From: Globodera rostochiensis | Taxonomy: Eukaryota; Nematoda; Chromadorea; Rhabditida; Heteroderidae | Direction: 5' to 3' | Assembly: GCA_018350325.1 (NCBI GenBank) | Contig: JAEVLN010000017.1 | Location: forward strand, 682,001-746,000 | Length of the DNA stretch: 64,000 nt | Shown: piece after piece, positions 1-11,443 of the stretch | How the letters are laid out: every line of letters starts with the position of its first letter | How positions within the stretch are numbered: position 1 is the first letter of the stretch | The notes under the pieces: model-generated | What the model was told of the DNA's origin: nothing | Seen by the model: only the letters and a program-made list of their open reading frames with translations | Database searches by the model: none | Program-made: the position numbers and the translations under genes

Positions 1-430
1 AACAATTCGAGAATAATGTGCCATATTCGGTCTGATCACCTCAAAAAGAATAGGTCGTTTAATTGGTGTCGGCGGGTCATATAACCGAACTATAAGGTAC
101 CAATGAAATTTAATCAACAAAAAGCATTTTGCAACCCTTCCAAGTGGAAGAAAAGACTGAAGATGAAAGCACAAGGTCAGCCACCGCCACCTTTTGCCTG
201 TCGAGTGAGTGGATCATCTCCATCTCATCAATCATTTATGCCGCCTATTGCATTCGCTTCCGGTGATTGGTGCAAAATAATAATTACAAATTTTGTCTGT
301 CTAAATTTGGTCGGAATTTCCACTGAACGATGGCGCCATCGACGGGGGGGGGGCCAGAGTGTTGACCCAAATTGGACTGGAAGATGTCCAACGAACGATC
401 AATTCCATCGATGGGACAAAAATAGGCGCA

Positions 431-440
431 TATAAAAAGG
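431..440 (+). promoter_or_regulatory. TATA box of the small secreted-protein gene
   Basis: TATAAAAAGG lies about 90 bases before the ATG at 523, followed by a plausible short 5' leader. Its position and match to the TATA consensus fit a core promoter. It is inferred from sequence only. Confidence 0.55.
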
Positions 441-522
441 GACGAACGGACGTTTTAGTCGCACTCAACAAATTGTGAAAGTTCAGTGAATAAATCAAAA
501 TTTGTGACAGAGCGTCGTCGCC

Positions 523-876
523 ATGAGTTGTTGCCCGCTTCGTCTCCTTTCACTGCTCGCCCTGTGCCTTTTGTTGTCATTTGTTGGCCTTTCAACGGGC
601 CAATACTTTTCCAATGCCGTCAACCCCTACAACAATTACTTCTACAACCCCTACGCGTACAGCTCCAACTCCAACAGTCGCTCCTCCTCGAACAACAACG
701 GGTCAGTGAGAAAGTCGAAATGAATAAAAACATTTATAAAACATTTTAGCTATTACGGGTACGGAGGATACGGCTACGGAAATAACTATTACAGCGGAGG
801 AAGCAATTGGTACGGAGGCTCTTCCGCCTCCAATGGCCTGTTTCGATACTGTAATCCGTGCTACGATGTACCGTAA
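523..876 (+). CDS. Small secreted Gly/Tyr/Asn-rich protein (2 exons)
   Basis: Exon 1 is 523-701, a 48-bp intron is 702-749 (GTCAGT...TTTTAG), and exon 2 is 750-876, giving 101 residues. Residues 1-26 form a signal peptide: hydrophobic LLSLLALCLLLSFVGLS, then TGQ. The mature chain starts with Tyr/Asn repeats and a Ser/Asn linker. Exon 2 gives a Gly-Tyr tract (YYGYGGYGYG) and a Cys-X-X-Cys tail (YCNPCYD). Phase is kept across the intron and the same composition continues in exon 2, which supports the splice. Gly/Tyr-rich secreted peptides in nematodes include antimicrobial or neuropeptide-like (NLP/caenacin) and cuticle-associated proteins. The precise function is not recognisable. A TATA box at 431 supports the start. 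Confidence 0.72.
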
Positions 877-975
877 TCAAAAGTGCATTCAAAAGAATTC
901 GCGGGAAAGTTTATTTTCATAATCAATAATTCCATTATTTTTTAATTGTTTGTGTAAATTGGAGACTTTTCATTG

Positions 976-3764
976 TCACATCGAAGTTAATATTGTGGCG
1001 ATATATTTGTAAAAACGCTGTTCCATCAAAATTGCGCTGTGCGAATTGCCGGACATTGGAAATTCCGTGACAGTGACCTTAAATTGTTGTTTTATAGTCG
1101 TTAATTGATTTGTGCTTTGCTTGCACCATTCATTGTTAAACGCGGTAAAACGATTTCGGGAATGGGATCGGCAAGTCACAATGCCATTGTCGGAGTCCCG
1201 CCGAATTAAATCCCTCCCGACCGGTCGGTCCATACCAGGGATGGTCGGAATTCCGATTTCCGACCTTTTTGGGGTCGGAATTCCGATTTCCGTAATTTTT
1301 TGAGGTCGTCGGCTCCCATCCCTGGTCCATTTGTTCTACAGTAACGCCGCATGGTACTTACCGTATTCCCCTCCCTTTTCCATTTCTCACAAATTCTCAT
1401 CGACTCCGCGTTCACTGCCCCATCGCCGTCTCCGAATATGACGCGGGGGTTTTGGTCCTCCACCGTCTCGTACAAATATTTTCTTTCCGTATTATTTGTA
1501 CCCATTCCGTACACACAAAACATCAAAAAATGATTTATTTATTTATTTTATTCCAATTTTTAATCTCACCGGAACATATTTCTGCGGCATTGGCTCATTT
1601 TGGGCATAAAATTGCCAAATTTGGCTGCTGTTAACCAAGCTAAGAAAGTCTTTCATTTGATCAACGGAAAATGTCCGTCGTCCAACGGCAATTAGCCATT
1701 CCGAGCCAAAGGCATTGCCGAAGGGCAATAAATTGGCGGAAAAGGCCGAAGAACGGAAAAATGAGGCAAATTGTTTTTGGCTGATCGAAACATTCTTCAG
1801 CAGAACAAATTCGCTGCCAAAAATTGAAATAATATAAAATGAAAGAAAATATGCTTCTTCGACCTGACAGAAGCCCTTTGAGAATAACCGAAGCTCCGCC
1901 AAACGGTGGCGCCACATTTATAGTGCCTTGCAAATGCCTTTTCTGCCATTGCTAAAATATTAAATGAATCGCGCCAAGCTTTATTATAAAGCCTTAAATT
2001 TCATTTAAAATGATATATAAAGCTTTAAATGCTTTAAATTTCATTTAAAATGATATATAAAGCTTTAAATGCTTTAAATTTCATTTAAAATGATATTTAA
2101 AGCTTTAAATGCTTTAAATTTCATTTAAAATGATATATAAAGCTTTAAATGCTTTAAATTTATTTAAATGATATATAAATCTTTAAATTTCATTTAAAAT
2201 GATATATAAAGCTTTAAATTTCATTTAAAATGATATATAAAGCTTTAAATGCTTTAAATTTCATTTAAAATGATATATAAAGCTTTAAATGCTTTAAATT
2301 TCATTTAAAATGATATATAAATCTTTAAATTTCATTTAAAATGATATATAAAGCTTTAAATTTCATTTAAAATGATATATAAAGCTTTAAATGCTTTAAA
2401 TTTCATTTAAAATGATATATAAAGCTTTAAATGCTTTAAATTTCATTTAAAATGATATATAAATCTTTAAATTTCATTTAAAATGATATATAAAGCTTTA
2501 AATTTCATTTAAAATGATATATAAAGCTTTAAATTTAAAAATGATATATAAAGCTTTAAATGCTTTAAATTTCATTTAAAATGATATATAAAGCTTTAAA
2601 TGCTTTAAATTTCATTTAAAATGATATACAAATCTTTAAACTTCATTTAAAATGATATATAAATCTTTAAATTTAAAAATGATATATAAAGCTTTAAATT
2701 TCATTTAAAAAGATATATAAAGCTTTAATTTTCATTTAAAATGATTTTTATTTAAAATGCTAATATATCGTCAAAAAAGTTACCTTCGAAACTCTGAAGT
2801 TCAAAAATTTGTTTATTACATTATTGCCCATACTGTGTGCCAAAATGACCGCCTTTTTCCCCGTACTTTTGACGGCCTTTTCAATCAACTCTTTTAAATC
2901 ATTATAATAAATATTCATCACATCTAAAATAATAATTTTCTTTTTTCAATTATTTTTGCCAATTTTTGCCGGAGGTTAGATGCTGCCTCCAATCGTATTG
3001 AGCCGCAAAAAGTGTTTTTCCCTCCGCATAATTAAGCTCCGAAGTCAAAAATAGGACCAAACTTCGCACGTATTCGTTTTGTTCTAAAAATTTATTGAAA
3101 TGCGCCAATTTTTGGAAATGGAATAATTGCCATCTTGCGGAGATCCATCCGTGTAAAGGCATTGGATGGGCCAAAGGCTATGTCCGAATGGAATCTAATT
3201 AACAATTAACAATTAAAATTGACCAATTAATTCATTACAATTAATTATTACTCACCCCGGGAAGATTGGCTCCAACAGAAACATTTGGTACATTTTCAAA
3301 TCGTTTAAATTTTGAATTGTAAGAAAGTCTAAAAAGCAATTTTTGTGCATTATTTTTGCGTTTCTAACGATAAAAGGTAAAGTTCGCAGTCGGTGGAATT
3401 GATCAAATGGTCGCTTATCCACGATTTTCTCAAATGAATGTTTTTCGCGCATTTTGCCCCCAAATGTTCGGCGTATTCGATGCCAAATCCCTCCACGTAC
3501 AATTTGCTTCCCATCAAACCGGGCACTAAAAATTCAAAATAATTTGAAAATAAAAAATAAATATTTGAGACCCAACAGAAGAGGTGGCGGCTCCCAATCC
3601 AATTGCTTTCGTAGTTCCACGTTTTTAAGGACCAAAAACAGACACAAAATGGTCAAAATAAGGAGAAGGACAATTTTGAGGAGGAAAATGGGAAAAAGGA
3701 CGGCGATTCGGCGGGAGACAAAACGATGGACGGCACTCTCTTTCCAACGACGACAAAAGTCCAT
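976..3764 (-). CDS. LCAT-like acyltransferase / group XV lysosomal phospholipase A2
   Basis: Lipase of the lecithin:cholesterol acyltransferase family (alpha/beta hydrolase). Exon 1 (3572-3764) encodes a basic N-terminus, a hydrophobic signal-anchor and PPPLLLVPG, completed across a 46-bp intron by GLMGSKLYVEG at 3525. This is the family's first conserved block. The exon near 2950-3174 has GKTLFAAQYDWR (family consensus GAPYDWR). Exon 2784-2923 carries the nucleophile elbow AHSMG. An exon starting at 1951 has NVAPPFGG (family SLGAPWGG). The exon near 1351-1526 has VYGMG and VIFGDGDGAVN, with the catalytic Asp. The last exon (976 to about 1075) has EFPMSGNSHSAIL with the catalytic His. The full Ser-Asp-His triad is therefore present. 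The intron between the Ser exon and the APPFGG exon contains a long AT-rich satellite. No AG acceptor is visible just before the VYGMG exon, so that junction is unresolved. Confidence 0.82.
1236..1324. mobile_element. Short hAT-type MITE in an LCAT-like gene intron
   Basis: The 89-bp element starts CAGGGATGGTCGG and ends CATCCCTG, with imperfect inverted ends and an interior made of near-copies of TCGGAATTCCGATTTCCGAC. The 8-bp flanks are GTCCATAC and GTCCATTT (6 of 8 match), which fits an aged 8-bp target duplication. It has no coding capacity and lies in the last intron of the LCAT-like gene. Confidence 0.6.
1978..2760. repeat. AT-rich tandem repeat (about 30-40 bp unit)
   Basis: About 780 bp of repeats of CATTTAAAATGATATATAAA followed by GCTTTAAATGCTTTAAATTT. 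Units alternate between a shorter and a longer form, with occasional AAATCTTTAAATTT variants. It lies wholly within the intron between the Ser-nucleophile exon (ending 2784) and the exon starting at 1951 of the LCAT-like gene. It contains no open reading frame. Confidence 0.9.
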
Positions 3765-3779
3765 TTAATTGTAATTAAT

Positions 3780-4073
3780 CGGCAGCCACTGACTTAATTA
3801 GGTATTAACAAATTAAAGATTATCATTTTATTATAATTAAAAAAACGAATTTTTTTCGAATGAATTCTTCAAAAAATTGCAGGTAAATCGTTCTCAAAGC
3901 AAAGGCAAAATGTTTGCTTAGAACACACCGGTTATCTAATCGGGAAGGAAACGGATGGCCTATGCTTTTAATTTTCCTTATGACTAAACGGAAGGCCTAT
4001 GCTTTTAATTTTCCTTATGACTAACAGAATAATAAAATTAAAAGTGGAGAATCATAAGCACAAAAATTACTTA
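3780..4073. other. AT-rich intergenic DNA
   Basis: No gene seen. A short direct repeat containing GGCCTATGCTTTTAATTTTC occurs twice at about 3956-4020. This stretch is the upstream region of the LCAT-like gene. Confidence 0.5.
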
Positions 4074-4746
4074 GGGTGTGTCATAAGTTTTTGAACTCAA
4101 AATACAATACTTAAAATATTCACTATTATGATCGATAAAATGTTGCCTTTTTATGGGCATATTTTTGTCCACAGACTCTATTTTCTTTTACAGTATAAGA
4201 TTATCGTAATTTGAAGTTTTGAGTATGGGAGAGGCCTCATACAAAATTTGAGCTTTATTGCTCCACTCATGAAACTCCATTGCCACAGCAGAAATTTTGG
4301 GGCAAAAATGGCCCTTTTAGGGACAATTTTTGGCAATACAATTCAAAATGCCGTAGAAAATTTTTAGCTCAACCAAAATTCTTTAATTTTTGCAGTTGAT
4401 AAGCATTGTTTAAGCTTCCAAAAGCATTAAACTGGGGCTGATTAGGCTCAAATTGCTTGAGATAGGAGCCTTCAAAAGCGGTGGACGGCCTCACGGACCT
4501 CGGCTAGTCTTTGATGTTTTCATATGCCCCCACAGAATTTGGCGCACCTCCACATTACCGTGCGCTATGAGACAATTCCCGGGCCTTTCGAAATATTTAT
4601 TGTGTGTGGAAAGTGATAAGAAATGAAGGAGGAAACAATGGCGAACAAAACAAAAAAAAGAATCATTTAACTATGTGCAGAAATGACTGCTTTATAAATT
4701 TTCAAATTCATAAAAATAAATAGTGCAGAAAACTTATGACACACCC
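4074..4746. mobile_element. Mariner-like non-autonomous DNA transposon
   Basis: The 673-bp element has perfect 18-bp terminal inverted repeats (GGGTGTGTCATAAGTTTT). It is flanked on each side by the dinucleotide TA (4072-4073 and 4747-4748), the target-site signature of Tc1/mariner elements. The interior shows no transposase ORF, so it would depend on an enzyme supplied elsewhere. Family assignment rests on the TA target and TIR layout only. Confidence 0.78.
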
Positions 4747-4810
4747 TAACTATAAGTATTTTATCGAATTTAATTGAGTTTTGCGATTGACATTTAAATG
4801 TACAAAAATA

Positions 4811-6019
4811 TTAATTATTTCGATTGTCGGTGCGCGACACACGCCACAAATCCGTTGGTGACTTCACAGAAAAGAAAGCTCTGAACGAATGCAAATTCAA
4901 ATAATTTAAAATATGAAAATAAATTATTCACCGTATAAATGTATGAAAAATGTGCTCGTGAACAAATAACTAAAATAATGTTATTAAATTATAATAATTT
5001 GTAAGTGATTTCATTTGCAAAAAGACAAAAAAGACCGTCAACATCGCCTCCAAAATGATGTTCGGTCGCCAAATTGATCGCGCGTTTTGAATCCATCGGG
5101 TCGTTGATATTCTTTAAAAAGAACCTTTTTTAAGACAATAAACACAACAAACACTACACAATAAATAAATAATGAACATAATTTTTTGTAGAGTTAAGAT
5201 TTAACAAATGCTAATCTGGATGGATCTCGATCTAATCCCAATTCTTGTATAAAAATTTAAAAAATGCGGAGCTCAAGGAATTGTGCTAGGACTTTTCTCA
5301 CCTCCCCTCCAGCGTCCCTAATTGATAAATGCTTTTAAATTGCTAACTCACATCGATCATCAACTTTCTCAGCACCAAACTGTTACATTTTGGCTCAATC
5401 TGTTCCATAGCGGTAAAAGCTTCCTTCGCCTCCCCCACTCCAATGTGTTTGAGACGCTTTTTCGGTTCCGCCTCATCCGAAACAATCACCGACGTCCCCG
5501 AAGGCGTTTTTCGGTGTTTTATTTGACGTATATTTTTAAGGATAACATTTGATTGGTCGCCGAATTTGAAGAATTGGGCAAACTAAAATGGTTCTTCTTT
5601 TTAATAAATATCCTGGGTTAGTTTTGAATTCTGACCTCCTCCAAATCGCTTTCGTCCGCCATTTGTCGACCTTTTGCCGTTCTTTCACCTCCCCCATCCT
5701 CCGCGTGCTTAAATTTGATTGGCCAAACTATTTTGCCATTTGCCATTTCTGTTGGACATTTGGCCAAAGGACAACGCTTTATATCCGGAGGACATTTTGC
5801 CTGAGGACATGATGCCGCCGTAGAGCATTTGCACAGTGCCTGAGGTGAATTTTGCAATGTGCGAAAGATGAGAAAGCCATTGGAAGCTGAATAATTGAGG
5901 AAGAGTTGGAGAGAGTGGAGAAGCACAATTCGAACCCAAAGAGGAGGCAAAATTAGCATTCTGTTCAAATTTTGTTGAATAGGGAGAGAAGGGATGCGGA
6001 GTAATAATTTACACAACAT
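4811..6019 (-). CDS. Unrecognised gene with N-terminal hydrophobic segment and Cys/Pro motif (5 exons inferred)
   Basis: I do not recognise this protein. Exon 1 (about 5637-6019) encodes a hydrophobic stretch (LILPPLWVRIVLLHSLQLFL) that could be a signal anchor. It is followed by a Cys-rich tract with repeats of the form CPxxKCP/CPLAKCP, and ends DESDLEE before a GTCAGA donor. The next exon (about 5348-5565) is open in phase 0 and includes SVIVSDEAEPKKRLKHIGVG and CNSLVLRKLMID before GTGAGT. A 16-bp exon near 5310 and exons near 5120 and 4870 extend the frame (RDQFGDRTSFW, then SPTDLWRVSRTDN) to a stop at 4811. The junction near 5058 needs a GC donor or another solution. Exon coding character is convincing; the complete model is tentative. 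Confidence 0.45.
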
Positions 6020-6817
6020 TTAATTTTTATTATTTTAGCAATTTTATTTTATTTTCGCCTATTTGCACCTTCATGATTTCTAGCATGTAAATTGGAGCCG
6101 GGGGGGGGGAAGTCAGTTTCATTTAAACGATTGTTAAAGCACCGCCAAAGAAGGTTCTCAACGAGATAAAGCTGACGTTTTCGGTTAACAAACTTACTCT
6201 TTATTCAAATATTAGGTTAAATTATATTTTATTGTGGAAGCACTAAAGCATCGGCTGTTAGTAAGGATTTTGTTCCATAAAAATAATGCGCTTAAAAAGC
6301 GACAAACTTTTTCTTCCCCGACCCATGGGGAAAGCGCTTTTCATGCATTAGCCCTCATTTACTTTTCCGATCACCGCCGTCGAATTTACTGCGGGCGGGA
6401 AATTAGTGACTGAAGGTTAGTGAGTGAATGTTTGGGGTGGGCGGCATCGGCGCCACCAAAAACACGACGATTTGGAAGAAATCCGACAACTTCGGGGGGG
6501 GGGGGGGGTGCCACGGCATTCACCACACAGGAGGTCGTTTTCCACACACAACATGTTTAAGCCTCAAAAAGGGATTTTAATTTATTGCCGATGCTTTAAA
6601 ATGTCGAAATATCTCAATTTAATATATTACTAGATGCAACAGAAAATAAAATGAAAAAAACAGTCAAAACAAATGTCTAAAGTTGAAAGCGTCATTTCTA
6701 GCGGTTCTTCTTCTTCCCCATTATAGAATCTATTTGTTGTTCAGGATGAGATTTAATTAACACCGGCCATTTGTGCAAAAGGAATAAATTCTGCTCATTT
6801 TTCTGTCGCTGTCCTTC
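6020..6817. other. Intergenic region without a supported gene
   Basis: Mixed AT-rich DNA with poly-G tracts near 6101 and 6495. No coding exon, RNA gene or clear mobile element was seen. The short ORFs here have no signal of selection. Confidence 0.4.
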
Positions 6818-9800
6818 TCACACAATCGTACCCCGTCGAAAGCCGTTCTGTTGGCGTTGGATAAGTTGCTTCAAACGCCGAAGATTTTGCACAAGCAAAG
6901 CCCCGTACACTTTGTCATACCAGTCCAAACACTTTCCGCTGCAAATAAAGGGAAAACGTCGTTTTAAACGACAAAAGAAAACGGAGCGTAGCCGAAAGGG
7001 ACAACAGACAATCCATCAACCAATCAATAATGCATCAACAATCAATCAATAATCCATCAATCAATTAATGATCGATCAATGGAAGCAAAACGAAAACGGC
7101 CCTTTGCAAAAAAAATAAATGTGCTAATACCGAAAATCGACCCTCGAAATGTGTATGACGTGGGAATGGCCAGAACAGACGGGCACAACGAGGAACTCGG
7201 ATTTGTAGAAGGAAACATGCTAAAAAGAAGATTGGTTGGTAACTCTATAGTATAATACGCCAGCAGAAAGAACCAAAATATTTACAAGATTCTGGGATCG
7301 AATCCGAGTCTAAATCCTCTTTGTGTTGGGCTTTTCTTGAGGGGGGGGGGAGGCTAATTGAGAAAAAGTCACTCTTTAAGGATGTGTTTTTTGGTATTAA
7401 TTGCAGTTAATCTCCAACCATCTTATAGTTAGGTAGTACTCAATTTTGCGAATTTCTAAATTAACGTTTAAAATAATTGTTGGAAAAAAATTAGGAAGCC
7501 AAAAATTATTTTTAAAAAATTACGTTTTCACCACTGGACGGGCAAACATTGCGAGGAACAATCGATCGTTCAACAAGCATTCCAACACTATTGATATCAT
7601 CGATTTTACTGTAAAGCCAACACCTGAATTCGATAAATTGCACAAAAAACTCTCACAACAAATTACAAGTAAATCACAATTAATAATATCAAACACCGTG
7701 CCAAGAAAGTGGACTTCTCGGACTCGTCGTCAAGCAATGCTTTGTAAGTGATCTTCACAATGTCAAAGTTTTGCAAGGAGGGCCCAATTCTTTGGCAATC
7801 TTTCACTTGAGAGTCCCACAAATGCCTAAAATCTCTGCTTCGTTATTCAATAAAAAGGCAAGAGAATACTTTCAGATAAAGAATTCAAAAGTTTATAGCT
7901 GGATCGATCGGTAATAAAATCCCGCCTTTTCCCATTAAAATCCCATTAGTCCAAATTAACGGGAGCGAGAATCCCGTAAACTCTGTCACCCGCCTTGGCG
8001 AATAAAAAAAAAACATTTCCTCCAAAAGTTGCTTAAAATGTCACTGTGCCTGTTGTGAAGAATAGCGGCCAACACCAAATTGGGTGAAGCCGCAATGGCC
8101 GTTTGGACGCTGAACGTCTTCAAAAGGACCATGTCGTTGACAGTCCGTGTGAACAATTGCGACCCGTCCGGAAATACGCGTTCCAACTCCCAGTTTTCCC
8201 ATCTGTTGAAGGACAGACAGAAGTCCTGCAAGAGAACAAGAAAATAACTCAAAATTGAATAAAAAAGTGGTCCGGATATTTTAAAATAAATAACAAATTA
8301 TAAATCATTCGATTTACCTCCTTCAATCGAAACAATTGCTGTCTGAAGTTGATTTGCAACTCTTTGGAGAAATCGAATTGTCCGTTTTTCATCGGCATTT
8401 CCATGTCGTGGCACACTGTCCACCGTTTGTCGATGCTGATCTCTTTGGCCAAATTGTTCGGCAAGTACAATAAACGCTCCCACTGGTCAATCATCGTCAC
8501 CAAAATCCCCTGGACAGCGGTTAAAGAGTCCCGTGCGGGCATTCCAATAGTTTTCCGACGCCTTCAATATTTTATTTTTACAAAACGATGTTCAAATCGT
8601 TCAATTCGACCGATCAACAACACACATTTAAATTATAGATACTCTGGTGTAACAAAGATCAGATCAGAACACTCACATCAATCTCCGTTTGTCATCCCTC
8701 CCATCGCCGCATTTTTCGCCCCTTTCGTCGCCGGGCATTTTGAACAGCGTGGGCATCCAACAAGTTGCCAAATTAAGGGAGGACATTCGATTGACTGACG
8801 AAAAGCGTGTGATTGTTTGCATAAAGCTCAGCAAATGCATCAACGCCTCGCGATGTTCGGTTGGCAGCAGCAAAACGCAGTGATGGAGAGCAACAAAGTG
8901 CCGTTGTTCGGGCAATTCGCTAACCATTTTCATGAGAAGTTCGGAAATTTGCTCAGTCATCAGACTCCCCGGTATACACATAAAGTACTGCTTCAACGCA
9001 TCCGCAACATCGTAAGGCGACGATTCGGTCAGCAAATGGCCGGGAATTGGCTGGTTCGTTAAAAGTCTCGAGCACGCTTCACGGATCTCCCTGATGCGCA
9101 CTTTGGAACCTGTCGAAGAATCAAATACTTTAAACGAGACAATTTCTGTGTTGACTGATCAGCTTTATTCATAAACAACGCCCAATCTAGCTGCCATTTA
9201 TCAAAACAGTGATCAACTGACCACTTTTGCGAAAAATTTCATCCGACGTTTGTGCGTGACCCTTCAGCCATTCCATAATGTCGTAAACGAAACGCGGCAA
9301 CGGACTCCCATCGGAAGTGAACGGCACAATCGAACTCAGCGGAGTGCCGTAAAGGAACGTCGGTTTGGAGGTGGAGGAAACGTCCGTCACAGAGGTGGAA
9401 GTGCCGACGGACGACAAATGCGCTGAAATGGAAATAAATATTTAAACGGTTTTATTCGGATTTGGACAAAATGAAATATTTTGTGAAAAGGGGTTTGGGA
9501 ACCTTTCCGGCCACCCAAGAATTCTTTGAAATTTAGGCATTTTCAACAATTTACTTTTGTCTCTGAATTGCCGAATGACACTCCTCACCCGTCTGAACCA
9601 CCGATGTGAATCACTTACGGTGGAGAACTGTTTACAAAGTTCACCCAATTTTAAAACCGACGCATTGTGAAGCCAATCCTTAAATCATAAAATAAAACCA
9701 AATTAAAAATAAAAATAACCCCACCAAAGCTTCGACATTCATTGAATCAGCACGAAAAAAATGGTCGCAATGCAAACACACAGCCGAATTTATTAGAGGT

Positions 9801-10990
9801 TTGTCCAGAGAAATGCTAAAAAAAGAAGTAAAAAAACGCAAAAAACAAAGGAATTCAAAAATTCGGGTTCATTGAGGTTCACCACCAGGGTTGCACCAGG
9901 TCGAGAAAATCCCGGTTTTTTAGGCTTCCGGGAATCGGTCTTTCGATTTTGCCGAGCCCACAACTTTCTTCTCATTCGCCCGTCCGTCATCAAAAACCTC
10001 CAAATTTCTCACTCACGCCGTCGGACGACCCATCAACGGTCGTGAATAGTCGTCGTTTCCAACGGTTTGCACGGAAATTGTCCGTTTGTTTGCCAACATT
10101 TTCGGCGGGCAATTTGAATTTTGTTGAAATAATGGCGACGAAATGGCGTGCAAAATAACGACGGCTGCAGAGTGTTGGGAATGGCGGCCATTGCTGAAAA
10201 AATACGAAGAAGTCTCGACTTATGTTGATTAAACGATAAATTAAATTTTGAAATTATTTCTCTGACTCATCGAACGTTTAAACTTTGAAAGATAACCCGA
10301 CAACGGCGGATGCTTTTTGTGACTGTTCCTCCGTCCGCTGCTGGTCCTTCGAAGGTGACGGGTAATGGTTTTGCTGCCTTTGCGTGTCGTTTGGCCGTTG
10401 ATTTTGGAGCGTTTGCCGTCCGGTGATGTTCGGAATCCTGACGGTTGGCGGCGGTGACTGTCCATAACACGGGTTAATCACCTGAAAAAATATTCCTAAA
10501 TTTTATTTTTTTTAAAAGAGTGACATAACTCAAAGGTGGACATTCAACTTTTAATCAGAACTAATGCGATTTGTTTCCCCACCTTTTGATCATTTTTCAA
10601 ATGTTTTTATATCACCAAAACATTTTATTGTGCTTTAAGATGGTTAAAAAATGGCATCAGGCTTTCGCGTTTTTTTTTGTACAAACCTCATTAGTACGTT
10701 TTAATCATTTGTTAAAACCTGAAGAGGAAGTGGCGATTTGTTGTTGGCCACACTAAATGATGTCACGTGCTTATCGCTGTTTGAGGACGAGGTCGTTGAG
10801 CAGCAGAGATCGGTCATCAAATTGGCGTAGTTCGCCTCCGGGGAGGGAGGCGTCAAACTCTCCGGAGTGCTTACAACCGAAAGAGCGGCGGAATTGCTCT
10901 GATCGGCCAGCGAAGGCAACGACGACGATGAAGAACTTGAAAAATCAAATGAAATTTAGCCTTTTCCGGCAGATCGATCGCCGGTGTCAA
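6818..10990 (-). CDS. RhoGAP-START protein of the DLC1/STARD13 (C. elegans GEI-1) family
   Basis: GTPase-activating protein for Rho-type GTPases with a C-terminal lipid-binding START domain. Supported exons, in transcript order: 9555-9678, 9222-9422, 8677-9109, 8318-8561, 8050-8225, 7697-7825, 7524-7608, 7131-7219 and 6818-6938. All intron phases agree. Exon 9555-9678 matches the conserved stretch before RhoGAP (VLKLGELCKQFS, HRWFRR). The RhoGAP domain has the arginine finger (IFRKSG), YDVADALKQYF, and the helix ending SSLNLATCWMPTLF. START follows: SVQTAIAASPNLVLAAILHN|RHLWDSQ, NSVGMLVERSIVPR, and SGHSHVIHISRVDF, with stop at 6818. The intron 7826-8049 has a GC donor. Upstream Ser/Pro/Gln-rich open exons at about 9990-10180, 10270-10470 and 10710-10930 probably encode the disordered N-terminus; the true start is not resolved. 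Confidence 0.85.
7826..8049 (-). other. GC-AG intron in the RhoGAP-START gene
   Basis: The donor reads CAACAG|GCACAG and the acceptor TTTTAG|GCATTTG. Joining gives ILHN-R-HLWDSQ, which matches the DLC-family START domain and keeps phase 2. No GT donor nearby gives the same join. GC-AG introns are known to be fairly common in Globodera, which fits the inferred taxonomy. Confidence 0.75.
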
Positions 10991-11443
10991 ACCATCAAAA
11001 AGCTACACCCACCTTAACACAATAGAAGAAGAGGGATAGTGTTGATACATTTAAACTAGCCGATGAAGTCAATGTTCGGACAAAAGTTAGAATATAAAAG
11101 CAACGGATGGATGTCGGTGGATTGGATTTTGCTTCACAATCAATTAATAGAAGAAAAAATAAAGAAAATATTATTGTATTTGCTAAATTTTGACCAAATG
11201 TTCGAGTTGTGGTTCGAACTTCGAAATGGACTGCTGAATCAATCCACCGAAAATTAGCAAAACGGAGTTCGAACCCTCAACCCTTTTTTTGTTGAACCGA
11301 AATCGAATCACTCACTGTGTAACGATTTATTTAGTCCATAAAATCAATTTATTTCAAATAAAATAATAATTTCAGTTTAAATAACCGGGTTAAGACGTTA
11401 ACCCGGGTTACTAAAAGACCAAGACGAGCAAAGGGCCCCAGAT
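10991..11443. other. Upstream region of the RhoGAP-START gene; no gene seen
   Basis: AT-rich DNA with no supported exon. It may contain the first exon or promoter of the RhoGAP-START gene, but nothing decisive is visible. Confidence 0.35.

Noticed and set aside
7446..7751. 101-residue plus-strand ORF
   Set aside because: It is antisense to two START-domain exons of the RhoGAP-START gene.
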